Shown here piece after piece: positions 24,346 through 37,100 of a DNA stretch of 64,000 nucleotides. Each line of letters opens with the position of its first letter. The first letter of the stretch is position 1. This DNA comes from Gibbula magus (taxonomy: Eukaryota > Mollusca > Gastropoda > Trochida > Trochidae). The stretch spans positions 73,190,436 through 73,254,435 of the forward strand of contig OW388291.1 of the NCBI GenBank assembly GCA_936450465.1, in the 5' to 3' direction. The notes under the pieces are model-generated. The model was given only the letters and a program-made list of their open reading frames with translations. It did not search any database and was not told the DNA's origin. The position numbers were made by a program, and so were the translations under genes.

Positions 24346-24741
24346 GTAACATTCAATGTTTGATAAATTGCGTAAAATCTTTCATTAATTGTGAATTCTA
24401 ATGACTTTATATAACTTATTTATAATTTATATCACGTTTATATAACTGATTTAAAAAGTGTGTGTTTGGGAAAATGGGTGGGGAGGTAACATTATTATCA
24501 CGTAGATCTTCTAGATGAAGATAGCAGCTGTTATTCTGAAGGTTGAGAATGGAGTCCGAAAGCTTGGATGAAGGAGCCAATGCTGGTTGCCTGGTAACAT
24601 TCAGTATTTGTTGATTTTGTCAAACGCCTAAATATTTCTTCATTTTAACGACTAAGAGTAATTAAGTCAACTTATACCTAAAAAGCATCTATCTGATGAA
24701 GTGATTTGTGGGATGGGAGGGGACAACTTATTTCCCAACAG

Positions 24742-24828
24742 TGTTTTCATAGGATCAACAAAACCAGGAACTTCAAGATCTAAACTATGGCAGAGAGTCT
24801 ACAGAGAAATCGCTAGAGAACATTAGAG
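24742..24828 (+). other. Putative exon B (first copy)
   Basis: Flanked by ATTTCCCAACAG and AGAG|GTTAATC; 87 nt. Stops occur in all three forward frames. The same edges are present in every unit of the array. Confidence 0.4.
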
Positions 24829-25038
24829 GTTAATCATTCTTGCTTCTTGAACTACGAGTGATGAAAATCGTCACAAGCCTTTGTTGTAACTTGGATATTT
24901 GTATCATTTTAAAGCATTTTAATGATTCTTGCTGAATTCAAACAATTTGTACAGTTAATATTTGATCAGTTGTGTAACTGGAGTTTATTTGTAAATAGTT
25001 GTGCTTTGGAAGTGTGTTTCCATTACTCGTGTTAGCAG

Positions 25039-25172
25039 GAAGTTTGTCTTGTTCGGACGGTTATGAAGCGGATAGAAACTAGCCTTGGGAAGAAACAAGA
25101 AAAGAAGAACTTGAAGGACATTTAAAGTTGAGAAGTGACTGGACACTTTCGAGGATCAGCTCAAATCTAGAG
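25039..25172 (+). other. Putative exon C (first copy)
   Basis: Flanked by CGTGTTAGCAG and CTAGAG|GTGACC; about 134 nt and purine-rich (GAAGAAACAAGAAAAGAAGA), which is typical of splicing enhancer content. Stops occur in all frames. Confidence 0.4.
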
Positions 25173-28100
25173 GTGACCAAGTTACTGTCAGTCATCATCT
25201 GTGTGTAAAATCAGTAGTTGAGGACATGTTTTGTTGATATTGTAACTTGATGTTTTGAAACGTGTTTGATTGGGTGCTGGGGAGGGGAGGTAACGTGATT
25301 ATCTTTTGGAGATCTTCTAGATGAAGATGACAGCAGCTGTTATGCTGAAGGTTGAGAATGGAATCGGAGATTCTTTGGATGAAGGAGCCAGTGGTGGTTG
25401 TCTGGTAACATTCAATGTTTGATAAATTGTGTAAAATCTTTCATAAATTGTGAATTCTAATGACTTTATATAACTTATTTATAATTTATATCACGTTTAT
25501 ATAACTGATTTAAAAAGTGTGTGTTTGGGGAAATGGGTGGGGAGGTAACATTATTATCACGTAGATCTTCTAGATGAAGATAGCAGCTGTTATTCTGAAG
25601 GTTGAGAATGGAATCGGAGATTCTTTGGATGAAGGAGCCACTGGTGGTTGTCTGGTAACATTCAATGTTTGATAAATTGCGTAAAATCTCTCTTTAATTG
25701 TGAATTCTAATGACTTTATATAACTTATTTATAATTTATATAACGTTTATATAACTGATTTAAAAAGTGTGTGTTTGGGGAAATGGGTGGGGAGGTAACA
25801 TTATTATCACGTAGATCTTCTAGATGAAGATAGCAGCTGTTATTCTGAAGGTTGAGAATGGAGTCCGAAAGCTTGGATGAAGGAGCCAATGCTGGTTGCC
25901 TGGTAACATTCAGTATTTGTTGATTTTGTCAAACGCCTAAATATTTCTTCATTTTAACGACTAAGAGTAATTAAGTCAACTTATACCTAAAAAGCATCTA
26001 TCTGATGAAGTGATTTGTGGGATGGGAGGGGACAACTTATTTCCCAACAGTGTTTTCATAGGATCAACAAAACCAGGAACTTCAAGATCTAAACTATGGC
26101 AGAGAGTCTACAGAGAAATCGCTAGAGAACATTAGAGGTTAATCATTCTTGCTTCTTGAACTACGAGTGATGAAAATCGTCACAAGCCTTTGTGGTAACT
26201 TGGATATTTGTATCATTTTAAAGCATTTTAATGATTCTTGCTGAATTCAAACAATTTGTACAGTTAATATTTGATCAGTTGTGTAACTGGAGTTTATTTG
26301 TAAATAGTTGTGCTTTGGAAGTGTGTTTCCATTACTCGTGTTAGCAGGAAGTTTGTCTTGTTCGGACGGTTATGAAGCGGATAGAAACTAGCCTTGGGAA
26401 GAAACAAGAAAAGAAGAACTTGAAGGACATTTAAAGTTGAGAAGTGACTGGACACTTTCGAGGATCAGCTCAAATCTAGAGGTGACCAAGTTACTGTCAG
26501 TCATCATCTGTGTGTAAAATCAGTAGTTGAGGACATGTTTTGTTGATATTGTAACTTGATGTTTTGAAACGTGTTTGATTGGGTGCTGGGGAGGGGAGGT
26601 AACGTGATTATCTTTTGGAGATCTTCTAGATGAAGATGACAGCAGCTGTTATGCTGAAGGTTGAGAATGGAATCGGAGATTCTTTGGATGAAGGAGCCAG
26701 TGGTGGTTGTCTGGTAACATTCAATGTTTGATAAATTGTGTAAAATCTTTCATAAATTGTGAATTCTAATGACTTTATATAACTTATTTATAATTTATAT
26801 CACGTTTATATAACTGATTTAAAAAGTGTGTGTTTGGGGAAATGGGTGGGGAGGTAACATTATTATCACGTAGATCTTCTAGATGAAGATAGCAGCTGTT
26901 ATTCTGAAGGTTGAGAATGGAATCGGAGATTCTTTGGATGAAGGAGCCACTGGTGGTTGTCTGGTAACATTCAATGTTTGATAAATTGCGTAAAATCTCT
27001 CTTTAATTGTGAATTCTAATGACTTTATATAACTTATTTATAATTTATATAACGTTTATATAACTGATTTAAAAAGTGTGTGTTTGGGGAAATGGGTGGG
27101 GAGGTAACATTATTATCACGTAGATCTTCTAGATGAAGATAGCAGCTGTTATTCTGAAGGTTGAGAATGGAGTCCGAAAGCTTGGATGAAGGAGCCAATG
27201 CTGGTTGCCTGGTAACATTCAGTATTTGTTGATTTTGTCAAACGCCTAAATATTTCTTCATTTTAACGACTAAGAGTAATTAAGTCAACTTATACCTAAA
27301 AAGCATCTATCTGATGAAGTGATTTGTGGGATGGGAGGGGACAACTTATTTCCCAACAGTGTTTTCATAGGATCAACAAAACCAGGAACTTCAAGATCTA
27401 AACTATGGCAGAGAGTCTACAGAGAAATCACTAGAGAACATTAGAGGTTAATCATTCTTGCTTCTTGAACTACGAGTGATGAAAATCGTCATAAGCCTTT
27501 GTGGTAACTTGGATATTTGTATCATTTTAAAGCATTTTAATGATTCTTGCTGAATTCAAACAATTTGTACAGTTAATATTTGATCAGTTGTGTAACTGGA
27601 GTTTATTTGTAAATAGTTGTGCTTTGGAAGTGTGTTTCCATTACTCGTGTTAGCAGGAAGTTTGTCTTGTTCGGACGGTTATGAAGCGGATAGAAACTAG
27701 CCTTGGGAAGAAACAAGAAAAGAAGAACTTGAAGGACATTTAAAGTTGAGAAGTGACTGGACACTTTCGAGGATCAGCTCAAATCTAGAGGTGACCAAGT
27801 TACTGTCAGTCATCATCTGTGTGTAAAATCAGTAGTTGAGGACATGTTTTGTTGATATTGTAACTTGATGTTTTGAAACGTGTTTGATTGGGTGCTGGGG
27901 AGGGGAGGTAACGTGATTATCTTTTGGAGATCTTCTAGATGAAGATGACAGCAGCTGTTATGCTGAAGGTTGAGAATGGAATCGGAGATTCTTTGGATGA
28001 AGGAGCCAGTGGTGGTTGTCTGGTAACATTCAATGTTTGATAATTTGTGTAAAATCTTTCATAAATTGTGAATTCTAATGACTTTATATAACTTATTTAT

Positions 28101-31100
28101 AATTTATATCACGTTTATATAACTGATTTAAAAAGTGTGTGTTTGGGGAAATGGGTGGGGAGGTAACATTATTATCACGTAGATCTTCTAGATGAAGATA
28201 GCAGCTGTTATTCTGAAGGTTGAGAATGGAATCGGAGATTCTTTGGATGAAGGAGCCACTGGTGGTTGTCTGGTAACATTCAATGTTTGATAAATTGCGT
28301 AAAATCTCTCTTTAATTGTGAATTCTAATGACTTTATATAACTTATTTATAATTTATATAACGTTTATATAACTGATTTAAAAAGTGTGTGTTTGGGGAA
28401 ATGGGTGGGGAGGTAACATTATTATCACGTAGATCTTCTAGATGAAGATAGCAGCTGTTATTCTGAAGGTTGAGAATGGAGTCCGAAAGCTTGGATGAAG
28501 GAGCCAATGCTGGTTGCCTGGTAACATTCAGTATTTGTTGATTTTGTCAAACGCCTAAATATTTCTTCATTTTAACGACTAAGAGTAATTAAGTCAACTT
28601 ATACCTAAAAAGCATCTATCTGATGAAGTGATTTGTGGGATGGGAGGGGACAACTTATTTCCCAACAGTGTTTTCATAGGATCAACAAAACCAGGAACTT
28701 CAAGATCTAAACTATGGCAGAGAGTCTACAGAGAAATCGCTAGAGAACATTAGAGGTTAATCATTCTTGCTTCTTGAACTACGAGTGATGAAAATCGTCA
28801 CAAGCCTTTGTGGTAACTTGGATATTTGTATCATTTTAAAGCATTTTAATGATTCTTGCTGAATTCAAACAATTTGTACAGTTAATATTTGATCAGTTGT
28901 GTAACTGGAGTTTATTTGTAAATAGTTGTGCTTTGGAAGTGTGTTTCCATTACTCGTGTTAGCAGGAAGTTTGTCTTGTTCGGACGGTTATGAAGCGGAT
29001 AGAAACTAGCCTTGGGAAGAAACAAGAAAAGAAGAACTTGAAGGACATTTAAAGTTGAGAAGTGACTGGACACTTTCGAGGATCAGCTCAAATCTAGAGG
29101 TGACCAAGTTACTGTCAGTCATCATCTGTGTGTAAAATCAGTAGTTGAGGACATGTTTTGTTGATATTGTAACTTGATGTTTTGAAACGTGTTTGATTGG
29201 GTGCTGGGGAGGGGAGGTAACGTGATTATCTTTTGGAGATCTTCTAGATGAAGATGACAGCAGCTGTTATGCTAAAGGTTGAGAATGGAATCGGAGATTC
29301 TTTGGATGAAGGAGCCAGTGGTGGTTGTCTGGTAACATTCAATGTTTGATAATTTGTGTAAAATCTTTCATAAATTGTGAATTCTAATGACTTTATATAA
29401 CTTATTTATAATTTATATCACGTTTATATAACTGATTTAAAAAGTGTGTGTTTGGGGAAATGGGTGGGGAGGTAACATTATTATCACGTAGATCTTCTAG
29501 ATGAAGATAGCAGCTGTTATTCTGAAGGTTTAGAATGGAGTCCGAAAGCTTGGATGAAGGAGCCAATGCTGGTTGCCTGGTAACATTCAGTATTTGTTGA
29601 TTTTGTCAAACGCCTAAATATTTCTTCATTTTAACGACTAAGAGTAATTAAGTCAACTTATACCTAAAAAGCATCTATCTGATGAAGTGTTTTGTGGGAT
29701 GGGAGGGGACAACTTATTTCCCAACAGTGTTTTCATAGGATCAACAAAACCAGGAACTTCAAGATCTAAACTATGGCAGAGAGTCTACAGAGAAATCGCT
29801 AGAGAACATTAGAGGTTAATCATTCTTGCTTCTTGAACTACGAGTGATGAAAATCGTCACAAGCCTTTGTGGTAACTTGGATATTTGTATCATTTTAAAG
29901 CATTTTAATGATTCTTGCTGAATTCAAACAATTTGTACAGTTAATATTTGATCAGTTGTGTAACTGGAGTTTATTTGTAAATAGTTGTGCTTTGGAAGTG
30001 TGTTTCCATTACTCGTGTTAGCAGGAAGTTTGTCTTGTTCGGACGGTTATGAAGCGGATAGAAACTAGCCTTGGGAAGAAACAAGAAAAGAAGAACTTGA
30101 AGGACATTTAAAGTTGAGAAGTGACTGGACACTTTCGAGGATCAGCTCAAATCTAGAGGTGACCAAGTTACTGTCAGTCATCATCTGTGTGTAAAATCAG
30201 TAGTTGAGGACATGTTTTGTTGATATTGTAACTTGATGTTTTGAAACGTGTTTGATTGGGTGCTGGGGAGGGGAGGTAACGTGATTATCTTTTGGAGATC
30301 TTCTAGATGAAGATGACAGCAGCTGTTATGCTGAAGGTTGAGAATGGAATCGGAGATTCTTTGGATGAAGGAGCCAGTGGTGGTTGTCTGGTAACATTCA
30401 ATGTTTGATAATTTGTGTAAAATCTTTCATAAATTGTGAATTCTAATGACTTTATATAACTTATTTATAATTTATATCACGTTTATATAACTGATTTAAA
30501 AAGTGTGTGTTTGGGGAAATGGGTGGGGAGGTAACATTATTATCACGTAGATCTTCTAGATGAAGATAGCAGCTGTTATTCTGAAGGTTGAGAATGGAAT
30601 CGGAGATTCTTTGGATGAAGGAGCCACTGGTGGTTGTCTGGTAACATTCAATGTTTGATAAATTGCGTAAAATCTCTCTTTAATTGTGAATTCTAATGAC
30701 TTTATATAACTTATTTATAATTTATATAACGTTTATATAACTGATTTAAAAAGTGTGTGTTTGGGGAAATGGGTGGGGAGGTAACATTATTATCACGTAG
30801 ATCTTCTAGATGAAGATAGCAGCTGTTATTCTGAAGGTTGAGAATGGAGTCCGAAAGCTTGGATGAAGGAGCCAATGCTGGTTGCCTGGTAACATTCAGT
30901 ATTTGTTGATTTTGTCAAACGCCTAAATATTTCTTCATTTTAACGACTAAGAGTAATTAAGTCAACTTATACCTAAAAAGCATCTATCTGATGAAGTGAT
31001 TTGTGGGATGGGAGGGGACAACTTATTTCCCAACAGTGTTTTCATAGGATCAACAAAACCAGGAACTTCAAGATCTAAACTATGGCAGAGAGTCTACAGA

Positions 31101-34100
31101 GAAATCGCTAGAGAACATTAGAGGTTAATCATTCTTGCTTCTTGAACTACGAGTGATGAAAATCGTCACAAGCCTTTGTGGTAACTTGGATATTTGTATC
31201 ATTTTAAAGCATTTTAATGATTCTTGCTGAATTCAAACAATTTGTACAGTTAATATTTGATCAGTTGTGTAACTGGAGTTTATTTGTAAATAGTTGTGCT
31301 TTGGAAGTGTGTTTCCATTACTCGTGTTAGCAGGAAGTTTGTCTTGTTCGGACGGTTATGAAGCGGATAGAAACTAGCCTTGGGAAGAAACAAGAAAAGA
31401 AGAACTTGAAGGACATTTAAAGTTGAGAAGTGACTGGACACTTTCGAGGATCAGCTCAAATCTAGAGGTGACCAAGTTACTGTCAGTCATCATCTGTGTG
31501 TAAAATCAGTAGTTGAGGACATGTTTTGTTGATATTGTAACTTGATGTTTTGAAACGTGTTTGATTGGGTGCTGGGGAGGGGAGGTAACGTGATTATCTT
31601 TTGGAGATCTTCTAGATGAAGATGACAGCAGCTGTTATGCTGAAGGTTGAGAATGGAATCGGAGATTCTTTGGATGAAGGAGCCAGTGGTGGTTGTCTGG
31701 TAACATTCAATGTTTGATAATTTGTGTAAAATCTTTCATAAATTGTGAATTCTAATGACTTTATATAACTTATTTATAATTTATATCACGTTTATATAAC
31801 TGATTTAAAAAGTGTGTGTTTGGGAAAATGGGTGGGGAGGTAACATTATTATCACGTAGATCTTCTAGATGAAGATAGCAGCTGTTATTCTGAAGGTTGA
31901 GAATGGAATCGGAGATTCTTTGGATGAAGGAGCCAGTGGTGGTTGTCTAGTAACATTCAATGTTTGATAAATTGTGTAAAATCTCTAATTGATTGTGAAT
32001 TCTAATGACTTTATATAACTTATTTATAATTTATATCACGTTTATATAACTGATTAAAAAAGTGTGTGTTTGGGAAAATGGGTGGGGAGGTAACATTATT
32101 ATCACATAGATCTTCTAGATGAAGATAGCAGCTGTTATTCTGAAGGTTGAGAATGGAGTCCGAAAGCTTGGATGAAGGAGCCAATGCTGGTTTCTTGGTA
32201 ACATTCAGTATTTGTTGATTTCGTCAAACGCCTAAATATTTCTTTATTTTATTGACTAAGAGTAATTAAGTCAAATTATATTGAAAAAGCATCTATCTGA
32301 TGAAGTGATTTGTGGGATGGGAGGGGACAACTTATTTCCCAACAGTGTTTTCATAGGATCAACAAAACCAGGAACTTCAAGAGCCAAGCTATGGCAGAGA
32401 GTCTACAGAGAAATCGCTAGAGAACATTAGAGGTTAATCATTCTTGCTTCTTGAACTAGGAGTGATGAAAACCGTCAAAAGCCTTTGTGGTAACATGGAT
32501 ATTTATATCATTTTAAAGCATTTTAATGATTCTTGCTGAATGTCAAACAATTTGTACAGTTAAATATTTGATCAGTTGTGTAACTGGAGTTTATTTGTAA
32601 ATAGTTGTGCTTTGGAAGTGTGTTTCCATTATTCCTGTTAGCAGGACGTTTGTCTTGTTCGGACGGTTAAGAAGCGGATAGAAACTGGCCTTGGGAAGAA
32701 ACAAGAAAAGAAGAACTTGAAGGACATTTAAAGTTGAGAAGTGACTGGACACTTCGAGGATCAGCTCAAATCTAGAGGTGACCAAGTTACTGTCAGTCAT
32801 CATCTGTGTGTAAAATCAGTAGTTGAGGACATGTTTTGTTGATATAGTAACTTGATGTTTTTAAACGTGATTGATTGGGTGCTGGGGAGGGGAGGTAACG
32901 TGATTATCTTTTGGAGATCTTCTAGATGAAGATGACAGCAGCTGTTATGCTGAAGGTTGAGAATGGAATCGGAGATTCTTTGGATGAAGGAGCCAGTGGT
33001 GGTTGTCTGGTAACATTCAATGTTTGATAAATTGCGTAAAATCTCTCATTAATTGTGAATTCTAATGACTTTATATAACTTATTTATAATTTATATCACG
33101 TTTATATAACTGATTTAAAAAGTGTGTGTTTGGGAAAATGGGTGGGGAGGTAACATTATTATCACGTAGATCTTCTAGATGAAGATAGCAGCTGTTATTC
33201 TGAAGGTTGAGAATGGAGTCCGAAAGCTTGGATGAAGGAGCCAATGCTGGTTGCTTGGTAACATTCAGAATTTGTTGATTTTGTCAAACGCCTAAATATT
33301 TCTTCATTTTAACGACTAAGAGTAATTAAGTCAACTTATACCTAAAAAGCATCTATCTGATGAAGTGATTTGTGGGATGGGAGGGGACAACTTATTTCCC
33401 AACAGTGTTTTCATAGGATCAACATAACCAGGAACTTCAAGATCTAAACTATGGCAGAGAGTCTACAGAGAAATCACTAGAGAACATTAGAGGTTAATCA
33501 TTTTATGCTTCTTGAACTACGAGTGATGAAAATCGTCACAAGCCTTTGTGGTAACATGGATATTTGTATCATTTTAAAGCATTTTAATGATTCTTGCTGA
33601 ATTCAAACAATTTGTACAGTTAATATTTGATCAGTTGTGTAACTGGAGTTTATTTGTAAATAGTTGTGCTTTGGAAGTGTGTTTCCATTACTCGTGTTAG
33701 CAGGTAGTTTGTCTCTTTCGGACGGTTCTGAAGCGGATAGAAACTAGCCTTGGGAAGAAACAAGAAAAGAAGAACTTGAAGGACATTTAAAGTTGAGAAG
33801 TGACTGGACACTTTAGAGGATCAGCTCAAATCTAGAGGTGACCAAGTTACTGTCAGTCATCTGTGTGTAAAATTAGTAGTTGAGAACATGTTTTGTTGAT
33901 ATTGTAACTTGATGTTTTTAAACGTGATTGATTGGGTGCTGGGGAGGGGAGGTAACGTGATTATCTTTTGGAGATCTTCTAGATGAAGATGACAGCAGCT
34001 GTTATGCTGTAGGTTGAGAATGGAATCGGAGATTCTTTGGATGAAGGAGCCAGTGGTGGTTGTCTGGTAACATTCAATGTTTGATAAATTGCGTAAAATC

Positions 34101-37100
34101 TCTCATTAATTGTGAATTCTAATGACTTTATATAACTTATTTATAATTTATATCACGTTTATATAACTGATTTAAAAAGTGTGTGTTTGGGAAAATGGGT
34201 GGGGAGGTAACATTATTATCACGTAGATCTTCTAGATGAAGATAGCAGCTGTTATTCTGAAGGTTGAGAATGGAGTCTGAAAGCTTGGATGAAGGAGCCA
34301 ATGCTGGTTGCTTGGTAACATTCAGTATTTGTTGATTTCGTCAAACGCTTAAATATTTCTTTATTTTAACGACTAAGAGTAATTAAGTCAAATTATATCG
34401 AAAAAGCATCTATCTGATGAAGTGATTTGTGGGATGGGAGGGGACAACTTATTTCCCAACAGTGTTTTCATAGGATTAACAAAACCAGGAACTTCAAGAT
34501 CTAAACTATGCAGAGAGTCTACAGAGAAATCACTAGAGAACAGAGAGGTTAATCATTCTTGCTTCTTGAACTACGCCTTTGTGGTAACATGGATATTTGT
34601 ATCATTTTAAAGCATTTTAATGATTCTTGCTGAATGTCAAACAATTTGTACAGTTAAATATTTGATCAGTTGTGTAACTGGAGTTTATTTGTAAATAGTT
34701 GTGCTTTGGAAGTGTGTTTCCATTACTCCTGTTAGCAGGACGTTTGTCTTGTTCGGACGGTTAAGAAGCGGATAGAAACTGGCCTTGGGAAGAAACAAGA
34801 AAAGAAGAACTTGAAGGACATTTAAAGTTGACTGGACACTTGGAGGATCAGCTCAAATCTAGAGGTGACCAAGTTACTGTCAGTCATCATCTGTGTGTAA
34901 AATTAGTAGTTGAGAACATGTTTTGTTGATATAGTAACTTGATGTTTTTAAACGTGATTGATTGGGTGCTGGGGAGGGGAGGTAACGTGATTATCTTTTG
35001 GAGATCTTCTAGATGAAGATTACAGCAGCTGTTATGCTGAAGGTTGAGAATGGAATCGGAGATTCTTTGGATGAAGGAGCCAGTGGTGGTTGTCTGGTAA
35101 CATTCAATGTTTGATAAATTGCGTAAAATCTCTCATTAATTGTGAATTCTAATGACTTCATATAACTTATTTATAATTTGTATCACGTTTATATAACTGA
35201 TTTAAAAAGTGTGTGTTTGGGAAAATGGGTGGGGAGGTAACATTATTATCACGTAGATCTTCTAGATGAAGATAGCAGCTGTTATTCTGAAGGTTGAGAA
35301 TGGAGTCCGAAAGCTTGGATGAAGGAGCCAATGCTGGTTGCTTGGTAACATTCAGTATTTGTTGATTTTGTCAAACGCCTAAATATTTCTTCATTTTAAC
35401 GACTAAGAGTAATTAAGTCAACTTATACCTAAAAAGCATCTATCTGATGAAGTGATTTGTGGGATGGGAGGGGACAACTTATTTCCCAACAGTGTTTTCA
35501 TAGGATCAACATAACCAGGAACTTCAAGATCTAAACTATGGCAGAGAGTCTACAGAGAAATCACTAGAGAACATTAGAGGTTAATCATTTTATGCTTCTT
35601 GAACTACGAGTGATGAAAATCGTCACAAGCCTTTGTGGTAACATGGATATTTGTATCATTTTAAAGCATTTTAATGATTCTTGCTGAATTCAAACAATTT
35701 GTACAGTTAATATTTGATCAGTTGTGTAACTGGAGTTTATTTGTAAATAGTTGTGCTTTGGAAGTGTGTTTCCATTACTCGTGTTAGCAGGAAGTTTGTC
35801 TTGTTCGGACGGTTATGAAGCGGATAGAAACTGGCCTTGGGAAGAACAAGAAAAGAAGAACTTGAAGGACATTTAAAGTTGAGAAGTGACTGGACACTTT
35901 CGAGGATCAGCTCAAATCTAGAGGTGACCAAGTTACTGTCAGTCATCATCTGTGTGTAAAATCAGTAGTTGAGGACATGTTTTGTTGATATTGTAACTTG
36001 ATGTTTTGAAACGTGTTTGATTGGGTACTGGGGAGGGGAGGTAACGTGATTATCTTTTGGAGTTCTTCTAGATAAAGATGACAGCAGCTGTTATGCTGAA
36101 GGTTGAGAATGGAATCGCAGATTCTTTGGATGAAGGATCCAGTGGTGGTTGTCTGGTAACATTCAATGTTTGATAAATTGCGTAAAATCTCTCCTTAATT
36201 GTTTAAATCTAATGACTTTATATAACTTATTTATAATTTATATAACGCTTATATAACTGATTTAAAAAGTGTGTGTTTGGGGAAATGGGTGGGGAGGTAA
36301 CATTATTATCACGTAGATCTTCTAGATGAAGATAGCATCTGTTATTCTGAAGGTTGAGAATGGAGTCCGAAAGCTTGGATGAAGGAGCCAATGCTGGTTG
36401 CTTGGTAACATTCAGTATTTGTTGATTTTGTCAAACGCCTAAATATTTCTTCATTTTAACGACTAAGAGTAATTAAGTCAACTTATACCTAAAAAGCATC
36501 TATCTGATGAAGTGATTTGTGGGATGGGAGGGGACAACTTATTTCCCAACAGTGTTTTCATAGGATCAACATAACCAGGAACTTCAAGATCTAAACTATG
36601 GCAGAGAGTCTACAGAGAAATCACTAGAGAACATTAGAGGTTAATCATTCTTGCTTCTTGAACTACGAGTGATGAAAATCGTCACAAGCCTTTGTGCTAA
36701 CATGGATATTTGTATCATTTTTAAGCATTTTAATGATTCTTGCTGAATTCAAACAATTTGTACAGTTAATATTTGATCAGTTGTGTAACTGGAGTTTATT
36801 TGTAAATAGTTGTGCTTTGGAAGTGTGTTTCCATTACTCCTGTTAGCAGGACGTTTGTCTTGTTCGGACGGTTAAGAAGCGGATAGAAATTGGCCTTGGG
36901 AAGAAACAAGAAAAGAAGAACTTGAAGGACATTTAAAGTTGACTGGACACTTCGAGGATCAGCTCAAATCTAGAGGTGACCAAGTTACTGTCAGTCATCA
37001 TCTGTGTGTAAAATTAGTAGTTAAGAACATGTTTTGTTGATATAGTAACTTGATGTTTTGAAACGTGTTTGATTGGTTACTGGGGAGGGGAGGTAACGTG

